From contig OZ024825.1 of NCBI GenBank assembly GCA_964016985.1, forward strand, positions 27,643,893-27,707,892: DNA of 64,000 bases, in the 5' to 3' direction. Shown piece after piece: positions 1 through 11,400 of the stretch; within the stretch, counting starts at the first letter, position 1; every line of letters begins with the position of its first letter. This stretch comes from Anodontia alba (lineage: Eukaryota; Mollusca; Bivalvia; Lucinida; Lucinidae). The translations under genes and the position numbers were made by a program. Under the pieces are notes generated by a model that was not told the origin of the DNA, did no database searches, and saw nothing but the letters and a program-made list of their open reading frames with translations.

Positions 1-97
1 AACAGAGTGGCTAACAGTGTAGAGCCTAATTACGAGCAGCAGTCTCATCTGAATCTGCAGTTTGCAAAGCTATCTGGTCTCTGTAGGAATGGAAAGG

Positions 98-314
98 TTA
101 AAGCACTAAGCGAAATTATAGCAGAGGACTTCCTAACTTTTTTATTATTTTTCAGTGAAAATAAGACTTGACATTTCATGTGCATTGTCTGCTGGGCAGA
201 CAATTCACATGAAAAATCAAGCCTTATTTTCTCTGAAAAATACAAAAACAATAAAATAAATCAAAATTTTGTCTGCTATAGTTGTGATAAACAATGTAGC
301 ACTATAAGAGTTAA
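98..314. mobile_element. J2-family MITE
   Basis: TTAA-bounded palindrome. The arms carry AAGACTTGACATTTCATGTG and its inverse around a GTCTGCTGGGCAGAC centre, with decayed GCAGACGACA-type subterminal motifs. It resembles the copy at 17422-17633. The 97 bp before it look like a decayed D element. Confidence 0.55.
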
Positions 315-469
315 ATTTAAATCAGCCAGTAAAGGTAACAGACTAGATTGCATAGATACAGGCTGGCATGGACCACAATCCTTTGCTTTACTCTTTCAGC
401 TTGGCAGACCAAAACAGATACCTGTGAAAATAATGTAGATCCAGATGACACGGCTCATACAGGCCTCCA

Positions 470-640
470 CCGAGGGGGCGATTCGGGCGAAGAAGTCGCC
501 GAAATTCTTATGACTTCGCCCTATCGGTCCGGGAAGGAGAAGACGACTTCGCCCTGTTTTTCGGCGATTTTCGAAACCTACTTTCGGTTTTGCTTGCGCC
601 GGTGAGTCGGTTTTTTGCTTGTTTACAGCAGACACTGACA
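470..640. repeat. CpG-rich repeat fragment related to family H ends
   Basis: GGGCGA/TCGCC-rich palindromic stretch (GGGCGAAGAAGTCGCC, ACTTCGCCCTGT) that resembles the gcgact/agtcgccc end of family H at 29333 and 32719. Boundaries are unclear. Confidence 0.35.
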
Positions 641-1244
641 GTTGCTTTAATGATCGCTAACGGCAATACACCTACAACAACTTGTTGTTTACAAAAACAT
701 GATATAATTACCTTGATTGGTAATTATCCATAACCGTCCATATTCCTTTGATTAATCCAGTAATCACTAGTGTTTATGTCATCAGTGACCCACAATGGAT
801 ACCATGCAATCACCCGTGATGATAACTGACCAAAACGATTGGCCGAAAGCACCATGTGGACAATGTAAGAGTGACAATTTTACCGTTTAGTGGGCGGGGC
901 CAATGTGTCAATAACGGTCAAAATGATTGCCTGGATGACACGCTTCTGTGCTCAAACAACAGTACAAACAACTAAAAACTCTTTGATCTCTTTCGGCAGC
1001 GACTCTTCAGATGCAAATTGTAATGTCAGATTGTGGTGATTAGCGGATTAACGTACCGATTAATAGATGCTAATTGAATAGTTTGTCTTTTCTTTGACTT
1101 TAATTGAAAACTGTTTGTTTGTTTTTCAAATGAGTGTTTAATCAATTTAATCATTTTTTTTCCTCCTCTTCGTATGTCAGTTCGTAAACGGCAGTCATGT
1201 CGCTCACATCTTGGCTGAAAATTGGGTCTCCCAAACCTGGTAGC
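641..1244. other. Unassigned DNA, presumably intronic, between exon 5 and the next exon
   Basis: No ORF, exon or repeated family was recognised here. It contains ordinary AT-rich sequence with a few CpGs, and nothing matches elsewhere in the window. Confidence 0.4.
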
Positions 1245-1373
1245 TATGAATGTTGCTATAAATTTACATACTTAATGGCAAATAGTGCAGATCCAGATCA
1301 GTTGGCTTCCTGATCTGGATCTACACTGTTTGCAATGGCAGGGTATATCCGGGTTCAGCAGGACAAGGGTTAA
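1245..1373. mobile_element. A-family MITE, partial
   Basis: Has the core AGATCCAGATCAGTTGGCTT and its inverse, then GGGTATATCCGGGTTCAGCA and a terminal GACAAGGGTTAA. The other end is truncated. Confidence 0.7.
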
Positions 1374-1379
1374 ACAAGG

Positions 1380-1560
1380 GGAAATGGTGACAATTTAGGG
1401 ATGGTTTTTATTACTTCTTTAAAAAAATATGTTGTGAGTACCTGTTAGAATCAGTTCAAGTCAGTTCTAATTATGAGTAACCACAATGTATATTTTTAAA
1501 GAGAATCACAGAAAATTATTACTGAATTATCTCCATTTTTCTGGAGCTGTGTGAGAAAAA
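1380..1560. mobile_element. B-family MITE, decayed
   Basis: Contains ATGTTGTGAGTACCTGTTAG and a degenerate inverse arm, and ends TTTCTGGAGCTGTG, the decayed B terminus. Confidence 0.55.
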
Positions 1561-1699
1561 AAAAATAACCATTCGCCAAAGAGCTGAATCAAATAATGAA
1601 AAGTTACATGTACATGTTCTTTACCTAATATCTAGATAGATAGTTTTAAAATGATTAAGGTTTTAATAAAGCAATAAATCAGTTTTTGATTTTTTTTTC

Positions 1700-1835
1700 G
1701 TTCATAATATTGCATCATCCACCATTTTGCATGAACGGTCATAGTCACTTCTCCCTCTGGTCCTCCACTTCTCCCTATTTGGGCTGGAGGGAGAAGTCAC
1801 TTCTCCCTACTTGTTGGGCCTAGGTTGGGGCCTGT
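1700..1835. repeat. ACTTCTCCCT palindromic repeat
   Basis: Four copies of CACTTCTCCCT or its inverse within about 100 bp. Similar AGGGAGAAGTGACTTCT sequence begins the left half of the H element at 31811. Confidence 0.45.
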
Positions 1836-1837
1836 CA

Positions 1838-2090
1838 TACCGAGCCATCTCAACAGGACCTACCAGTCTTTGCGAAAAACTGCAGGGCTGTCTGACAAAA
1901 CCGGCAAATTTTCATTCTATCCTGCAGAAAAGTTCAGTTTGTCTGACAAATGTCCTGTGATTTCTGGCAAAACGAGATGGTAATTTGATAAGAGACAAGC
2001 CTCCTGTCCTGCAGAATTTTATTTTGTCCTGCCAAAAATTTCAGTTTGTCTGACAGCTGTCCTGCATCTGTTGGAAAGATTTCACGAAGA
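1838..2090. repeat. Short internal direct repeats
   Basis: TTCAGTTTGTCTGACA recurs, spaced by TGTCCTG and CCTGCAGAA motifs. The stretch is a degenerate tandem with a period near 80-110 bp and no coding potential. Confidence 0.4.
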
Positions 2091-2268
2091 CTGACCTACA
2101 TTGTTTGTCATTCCTTTTTTGATAATATTTATCACTGAAACCCCTATTTGCATCAGTGGACATGTCTAAATTTTAGGATGAAAAAGTCCACTTCAGAAAC
2201 TCGGGGTTGAAAGGTAATAAGATACTTTATGTTTCCTGGTCCACAGTGTAAATTAATTTCCACCTTAC

Positions 2269-2404
2269 CTGTGCCTCATATCGTGGATGTTGAGACAGTT
2301 GGACCACTGGAAGCCATTAGCAGGATACTCGTTGTGTACACCTTCGGTGGAGATGAAAAACTGCCATTTTAAAGTTGGGAAAAAATTCATATTGCTCCTC
2401 CACA
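2269..2404 (-). CDS. CACHD1: CACHD1-like exon 5
   Basis: A 136-bp exon completing V215 and encoding residues 216-259 plus two bases. The acceptor is CGTTTCAG and the donor [16 protein letters not shown] followed by an EYPANGF stretch matches the segment that leads into the VWA domain in CACHD1. The exon is separated from exon 4 by about 28 kb of repeats. No following exon was found between 1 and 2268, so the gene continues to the left of the window. Confidence 0.83.
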
Positions 2405-5400
2405 CTGAAACGAAAAGAAACCAAAAATTGTAACTATACTGAATTTACCTTAAGTATTGGGACACCTTGATGACTCTTTACCAAACTTGAAAGTTTAAAT
2501 GATCAACAGTGAAACCTGTGTGAGAAAGCCACCTCTGAGACCGATTTTAGTGGTTGATGTTAAAAGGTAACTGTCTTATAAAGGTACATGTCTTGTAATT
2601 TTGCTTGCAAAATTACATGACAAGTACCTTTATAAGACAGTTACCTTTTAACATCAACCACTATTTAAAGTCAGTCTCAAAGGTGGCTCTCTTATACAGG
2701 TTTCACGGCATCTTTCTACCTGCTGATGTGTGTAAAAACTGCTGGATGAGTGGCAAGGGAATAGACTCTGACATGCCCTTCTTGAACCAGCGGTAATTAA
2801 GGGAGAATGACCATATAAATTATTTCATGATCATGAAAGTTATGTTGCCAAGTGGAGACTCAAACTTGCAAACCCTGGATCTGCAGACAGACCCAGCTAG
2901 CATTCTACGTAAATCTACATCGGGCCGTCATCGGCCCGTCAGCTACCCTGACGGGCCGATGACGGCCCGATATAGATTTACGTAGAATGCTGACTGGGAG
3001 ACACTCTACAGACTGGGTTGTCAGGGCAAATACAGTATTTGTTTGTGTTGAGGTTTTACGGCCCAGTCAACCCAATGGGGTCATATCGAGTGCGATCAGT
3101 TTACCTAACCACATGTTTACTGGGCAGGCTTAGTCCTCTAAGCAGTTACCAGTATTGTGCACATTCTTTCACCAGAAACTGATAACTGCCCTTCTTGAAT
3201 CAGCAGAAGGGAGAGAATGACCGTAGAAAATATTTCATGATCAATCTCCACGAAAGTATGTTGCTGATCTCGGCAGGGGGTGAACCCGCGATCTCCTGGT
3301 CTCCAGTCGGATGGCGCATCCAACTGAGCCACCGAGGCCGGCGGCAAATACAGTAATGGTAAGTTTTAAGGAGGATATTAATGCCAATGGATGAAGACCA
3401 AAATTTGATTGGCTGAACAGCAACATTTTCTATATGCAGTTATGATATGCCACCCTTTCACAGAGAAATAATACTTTTCAAAATGTTGCTGACAACATTC
3501 TGATTTTTTTTTTATTATTTTTCAGAGAAATTAAGGCTTGATATTTCAGACAATCCATGTGAAACATCAAGTATTATCTTCTCTGAAATATTTTAGAATG
3601 TTGGTAATATTGTGACTGGCACTTTAACCCATTGTAGTCGGGAGACCCGTAAAAGGGTAACGCAAACAACCCAGATCAGACGCCGCAGAATGCGGCGTCT
3701 GATCAGGGTCTCCACTGTTTGCAAATAGTTTAGCCATTTTTCTCTAGAAATATGTAAATCTCATAGCCCGACGTACCTAAAATTGAAATTGGACAGTCAG
3801 GACTCTTCCAATATATAGTGTAGGAGAGTCTGTTCAGTGTACAGTGGGTTAAGGATCAAAAAAACATTCTACTTTTTATTGCATTCACTCCAAATATTCA
3901 ATACTTTATGGTCCAACCCCTTACTGTATATGTACTGAAAATATAACCAAGTCCATTTTACCGGTCCTGCCAATGTGTCTGAAAAAAAGCTGAATATGTG
4001 GCAAATAGATGTAGACACCAATCAGAATCTCATCATTCAGATACCATGTTCTGCAGCATCTGATCAGGGTCTATACTGCTTACTCAGGCATGTTTGTCCC
4101 AATACTTGTTATGTCATTTGTGGCTTGTGTATTGAAAGCAATAATGAAATGACCTGCAAGATAATATACCTGTATCTTACAACATGTCATGATATTGCAC
4201 CCTGCTAAGACTCAGATCAGCCTGCATATCTGTGAAGTTTGATCAGTCTTTGCACAGCACTCTGTGAACAGCCACAAATCCAAGTTTTCTCCTGTGTAGG
4301 ACAGCAAAGTCTGATCAGTCTGTGTGGATCGATGTCCAGTCTGATCTAAGTTGTTTTGTTACATACACAATCATGTCACAATGGACATTTTTCTTGCATA
4401 GTTGCACAGAATATTCCATCATACTGACCCTTGACATGCTGAACCTGGATACACCCTGCATTTTTAAACAGTGTAGCTCCAGATCAGTTGGCTTCCGAAG
4501 AAGCCAACTGATCTGGATCTGCACTTTTTGCCATTAAGTATGTGAATTAATAGCAACAATACAGATCAAGTAATCTGATTGGCTGAAAATTTAAAGTGGG
4601 CTTGGCATCTTAATTTATTCAGCATGGCATGGGTTAATTCTCTAGACTACACAAATCAAGTCATAAATCAAGCATTTATTAACATAATTCTAAGCTCCAG
4701 ATCAGGTTCTTTTTTTCTGGCCGCTTTTACTAGCATTCTGATACACCTTAGAACTACATTGTTCAGTTAACTCTTTAAAGCATCTACAGCAAACTTGGCC
4801 GCTTTCACTGGCATATATTCTGGTACTCCTTAGAACTACATTGTTCAGATAACTCTTTAAAGCATCTACAGCATACTTGGCTGCTTTCACTGGCATTCTG
4901 ATACTCCTTAGAACTACATTGTTCAGATAACTCTTTAAAGCATCTACATTCCTAATGGCTGCTTTCACTGGCATATATTCTGATACTCCTTAGAACTACA
5001 TTGTTCAGATAACTCTTTAAAGCATCTACAGCATACTAATGGCCACTTTCACTGGCATATATTCTGATACTCCTTAGAACTACATTGTTCAGATAACTCT
5101 TTAAAGCATCTACAGCATACTCATGGGCGCTTTCACTGGCATATATTCTGATACTCCTTAGAACTACATTGTTCAGATAACTCTTTAAAGCATCTACAGC
5201 ATACTAATGGCCGCTTTCACTGGCATATATTCTGATACTCCTTAGAACTACATTGTTCAGATAACTCTTTAAAGCATCTACAGCATACTAATGGCCGCTT
5301 TCACTGGCATATATTCTGATACTCCTTAGAACTACATTGTTCAGATAACTCTTTAAAGCATCTACGGCATACTCATGGGCGCTTTCACTGGCATATATTC

Positions 5401-8400
5401 TGATACTCCTTAGAACTACATTGTTCAGATAACTCTTTAAAGCATCTACAGCATACTAATGGCCGCTTTCACTGGCATATATTCTGATACTCCTTAGAAC
5501 TACATTGTTCAGATAACTCTTTAAAGCATCTACAGCAAACTTGAACGCTTTCACTGGCATATAAATCTGGTACTCCTTAGAACTACATTGTTCAGATAAC
5601 TCTTTAAAGCATCTACAGCATACTTGGCTGCTTTCACTGGCATTCTGATACTCCTTAGAACTACATTGTTCAGATAACTCTTCAAAGCATCTACAGCATA
5701 CTTGGCCGCTTTCACTGGCATATATTCTGATACTCCTTAGAACTACATTGTTCAGATAACTCTTTAAAGCATGTCCAGCATACTAATGGCCGCTTTCACT
5801 GGCATATATTCTGATACTCCTTAGAACTACATTGTTCAGATAACTCTTTAAAGCATCTACAGCAAACTTGGCCGCTTTCACTGGCATATATTCTGGTACT
5901 CCTTAGAACTACATTGTTCAGATAACTCTTTAAAGCATCTACAGCATACTTGGCCACTTTTACTGGCATTCTGATACTCCTTAGAACTACATTGTTCAGA
6001 TAACTCTTCAAAGCATATACAGCATACTAATGGCCGCTTTCACTGACATATATTCTGATACTCCTTAGAACTACATTGTTCAGATAACTCTTTAAAGCAT
6101 CTACAGCATACTAATGGCCGCTTTCACTGGCATATATTCTGATACTCCTTAGAACTACATTGTTCAGATAACTCTTTAAAGCATCTACAGCAAACTTGGC
6201 CGCTTTCACTGGCATATATTCTGATACTCCTTAGAGCTACATTGTTCAGATAACTCTTTAAAGCATCTACAGCATACTTGGCCGCTTTCACTGGCATTCT
6301 GATACTCCTTAGAACTACATTGTTCAGATAACTCTTTAAAGCATCTACAGCATACTTGGCCACTTTTACTGGCATTCTGATACTCCTTAGAACTACATTG
6401 TTCAGATAACTCTTCAAAGCATATACAGCATACTAATGGCCGCTTTCACTGACATATATTCTGATACTCCTTAGAACTACATTGTTCAGATAACTCTTTA
6501 AAGCATCTACAGCATACTAATGGCCGCTTTCACTGGCATATATTCTGATACTCCTTAGAACTACATTGTTCAGATAACTCTTTAAAGCATCTACAGCATA
6601 CTAATGGCCGCTTTCACTGGCATATATTCTGATACTCCTTAGAACTACATTGTTCAGATAACTCTTTAAAGCATCTACAGCATACTAATGGCCGCTTTCA
6701 CTGGCATATATTCTGATACTCCTTAGAACTACATTGTTCAGATAACTCTTTAAAGCATCTACAGCATACTAATGGCCGCTTTCACTGGCATATATTCTTA
6801 TACTCCTTAGAACTACATTGTTCAGATAACTCTTTAAAGCATCTACATTCCTAATGGCTGCTTTCACTGGCATATATTCTGATACTCCTTAGAACTACAT
6901 TGTTCAGATAACTCTTTAAAGCATCTACAGCTTACTAATGGCCACTTTCACTGGCATATATTCTTATACTCCTTAGAACTACATTGTTCAGATAACTCTT
7001 TAAAGCATCTACATTCCTAATGGCTGCTTTCACTGGCATATATTCTGATACTCCTTAGAACTACATTGTTCAGATAACTCTTTAAAGCATCTACAGCATA
7101 CTAATGGCCACTTTCACTGGCATATATTCTGATACTCTTTAGAACTATATTGTTCAGATAACTCTTTAAAGCATCTACAGCATACTAATGGCCGCTTTCA
7201 CTGGCATATATTCTGGTAATCCTTACAACTACATTCTTCAGATAACTCATTAAAGCATCTACAGCATACTAATGGCCGCTTTCACTGGCATATATTCTGG
7301 TAATCCTTAGAACTACATTGTTCAGATAACTCTTTACAGCATACTTGGCCACTTTTACTGGCATTCTGATACTCCTTAGAACTACATTGTTCAGATAACT
7401 CTTTAAAGCATCTACCGCATACTTGGCCATTTTCACTGGCACATATTCTGGTACTCCTTAGAACTACATTGTTCAGATAACTCTTTAAAGCATCTACAGC
7501 ATACTTGGCTGCTTTCACTGGCATTCTGATACTCCTTAGAACTACATTGTTCAGATAACTCTTCAAAGCATCTACAGCATACTTGGCCGCTTTCACTGGC
7601 ATATATTCTGATACTCCTTAGAACTACATTGTTCAGATAACTCTTTAAAGCATCTACAGCATACTAATGGCCGCTTTCACTGGCATATATTCTGATACTC
7701 CTTAGAACTACATTGTTCAGATAACTCTTTAAAGCATCTACAGCAAACTTGGCCGCTTTCACTGGCATATATTCTGGTACTCCTTAGAACTACATTGTTC
7801 AGATAACTCTTTAAAGCATCTACAGCATACTTGGCCACTTTTACTGGCATTCTGATACTCCTTAGAACTACATTGTTCAGATAACTCTTCAAAGCATCTA
7901 CAGCATACTTGGCCGCTTTCACTGGCATATATTCTGATACTCCTTAGAACTACATTGTTCAGATAACTCTTTAAAGCATCTACAGCATACTAATGGCCGC
8001 TTTCACTGGCATATATTCTGATACTCCTTAGAACTACATTGTTCAGATAACTCTTTAAAGCATCTACAGCAAACTTGGCCGCTTTCACTGGCATATATTC
8101 TGGTACTCCTTAGAACTACATTGTTCAGATAACTCTTTAAAGCATCTACAGCATACTTGGCCGCTTTCACTGGCATTCTGATACTCCTTAGAACTACATT
8201 GTTCAGATAACTCTTTAAAGCATCTACAGCATACTTGGCCACTTTTACTGGCATTCTGATACTCCTTAGAACTACATTGTTCAGATAACTCTTCAAAGCA
8301 TATACAGCATACTAATGGCCGCTTTCACTGACATATATTCTGATACTCCTTAGAACTACATTGTTCAGATAACTCTTTAAAGCATCTACAGCATACTAAT

Positions 8401-11400
8401 GGCCGCTTTCACTGGCATATATTCTGATACTCCTTAGAACTACATTGTTCAGATAACTCTTTAAAGCATCTACAGCATACTAATGGCCGCTTTCACTGGC
8501 ATATATTCTGGTACTCCTTAGAACTACATTGTTCAGATAACTCTTTAAAGCATCTACAGCATACTAATGGCCGCTTTCACTGGCATATATTCTGATACTC
8601 CTTAGAACTACATTGTTCAGATAACTCTTTAAAGCATCTACAGCATACTAATGGCCGCTTTCACTGGCATATATTCTGATACTCCTTAGAACTACATTGT
8701 TCAGATAACTCTTTAAAGCATCTACAGCATACTAATGGCCGCTTTCACTGGCATATATTCTTATACTCCTTAGAACTACATTGTTCAGATAACTCTTTAA
8801 AGCATCTACATTCCTAATGGCTGCTTTCACTGGCATATATTCTGATACTCCTTAGAACTACATTGTTCAGATAACTCTTTAAAGCATCTACAGCATACTA
8901 ATGGCCACTTTCACTGGCATATATTCTTATACTCCTTAGAACTACATTGTTCTGATAACTCTTTAAAGCATCTACATTCCTAATGGCTGCTTTCACTGGC
9001 ATATATTCTGATACTCCTTAGAACTACATTGTTCAGATAACTCTTTAAAGCATCTACAGCATACTAATGGCCACTTTCACTGGCATATATTCTGATACTC
9101 CTTAGAACTATATTGTTCAGATAACTCTTTAAAGCATCTACAGCATACTAATGGCCGCTTTCACTGGCATATATTCTGATACTCCTTAGAACTATATTGT
9201 TCAGATAAATCTTTAAAGCATCTACAGCATACTAATGGCCGCTTTCACTGGCATATATTCTGATACTCCTTACAACTACATTCTTCAGATAACTCATTAA
9301 AGCATCTACAGCATACTAATGGCCGCTTTCACTGGCATATATTCTGGTAATCCTTAGAACTACATTGTTCAGATAACTCTTTACAGCATACTTGGCCACT
9401 TTTACTGGCATTCTGATACTCCTTAGAACTACATTGTTCAGATAACTCTTTAAAGCATCTACCGCATACTTGGCCATTTTCACTGGCACATATTCTGGTA
9501 CTCCTTAGAACTACATTGTTCAGATAACTCTTTAAAGCACCTACAGCATATTATGTATGTTTTCAAAGAGATACAAATTTATCTGAACTCCCAACTTATA
9601 TAGAGCTATGATGAGTTACTTAACCCTTCAGCATTCTCTGGGCAAATTCTGCAGCCGACAATTTTAAGATATTATTTTACAATATTATTTCGTGCTTTTT
9701 TTTTGTTGTTGTTGTTCTTATTTGTTTCTTCATAAAATATGGTTTGATATTTCATGCAAAGTACATTTGGAACTGTCACCCTATTTTCTGGAAAAAACAA
9801 GATGTGTTTGTGAAACACAAACATGTCCCCGGTCAAGGTAATTTTTTCTTTAAAGTAGGTCAGAGGTCAAGGTCAAGGTCACAGGTCAAATTCTTTTGTA
9901 TGAGTGGGAAGCCCTTGACACAAGGAACCTACATGCCAAATATAAAGGCTCTATCTCAAACGGTTCAAAAGTTTCTTTAAATTAGGTCACAGGTCAATGT
10001 CAAAGTAACAGGTCAATTTTTTTTTTTGTCTGAGTTTGAAGCCCTTGTCACAAGGAACCTACATGCCAAATATAAAGGCTCTACCTATAATGGTTCAAAA
10101 GTTGTGGCCAAAGTGAATTTTTTTCTTTAAAGTAGGTCATAGGTCAAGGTCAAAGATCAAATTTTTTTGTATGAGTGGGAAGCCCTTGTCACGAGGAACC
10201 TACATGGCATACATAAACCTATATATATCTACCTAAAACGGTTCAAAAGTTATCTAGCCGAGGTCATTTTTTCTTTAAAGCAGGTCACAGGTCAAGGTCA
10301 CAGGTGAATTTTTTCTCAATGAGTGGGAAGCCCTTGTCACAAGAAACCTACATGTCAAATATGAAGGCTCTATCTCAAATGGTTCAAAAGTTATGACCAA
10401 TGTTATTTTTTTTCTTTAAAGTAGGTCACAGGTCAAGGTTAAGGTCAGAGGTCAAATCTTTTTAATACGTGGGAAGCCTTTGTCACAAGGAACCTACATG
10501 CAAAAAATAAAGGCTCTATCTCAAATGGTTCAAAAGTTATGACCAATGTTAAAGTTGTCCAACCAACAAACCAACAAATCAATAAACCAACAAACTGACA
10601 GACAGGGCAAAAACAATATGTTCCCGCTTCGCTACCGGTGACATAAAAAAATAAGAAAAATATTCCAAAATGTTGCCTGCAGAAATTTTTTACCCATCAT
10701 GCTAAGCTAAAGTAAAGCTCTTAACTATTACCACTCTCTAGGCTTATTCAGCAGACAACAAATTGATCATTTTTTCCCCTATTTTTCCCAGAAAACAGGC
10801 TTTGATATTTCATGGAAACTGCTTCCTTGCATGAAATATCAAAGCCTGTTTTCTGGGAGAAATGAAAACTTTACTTCAAAATGTCGTCTGCTGAAATTTT
10901 TACCCAGCATGTCTTTGTGTTAAATCTCTTTGTAAATCATTCAACTCATTATAATCATTATGAAGTTTAGCAGTAATAACAAGCTGAAAAAACAAATCTA
11001 TGTCGGAGACATACTTAACATTGAAATAAGCACTTTGATCAGTCATTTGAGAAATTAAAATTGATCATTTCTTCCAACTGAACAAGGCAGACAACAAAAC
11101 CCACCCAAACATGCTACATAGAATTTTAGCCACAAAACATCATATTAAAGTCATAGTTCCAGATAAAGGGTATCAGGTGAACATTTTTCTTAAATTTCCA
11201 AGAAAACATATGCTGTGGGTACCCATTAGAAGCGCCTCAATGAGGCACTTCTAATGAGTACCCACAATGTATATTTTTGTGGAGAAATAAGAAAAATATC
11301 AATACTTTTTGGTTGAGAAAGTGCCTTATCTGGAGCTATGCAATGCAGTGTTGTAGATACAGCAATTATGTGAAACTGGACACCTGATAGACCTATTCAT

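Noticed and set aside
1..2268. Next CACHD1-like exon (start of the VWA domain)
   Set aside because: No acceptor followed by a phase-matched, VWA-like frame was found on the minus strand; the exon probably lies outside the window.
3241..3342. Functional tRNA genes at SINE heads (also 31624, 48411, 54140, 18830, 13160)
   Set aside because: A and B boxes are present, but cloverleaf pairing is incomplete and each is joined to a SINE body.
4702..8296. Protein-coding genes for the open frames in the satellite
   Set aside because: The frames come from a repeat period divisible by three. They begin and end at unit-length changes and lack splice or start context.
4700..9552. CRISPR-like regular array
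   Set aside because: There are no unique spacers; the whole 78-84 bp unit repeats, and the sequence is a eukaryotic intron. It is a satellite.
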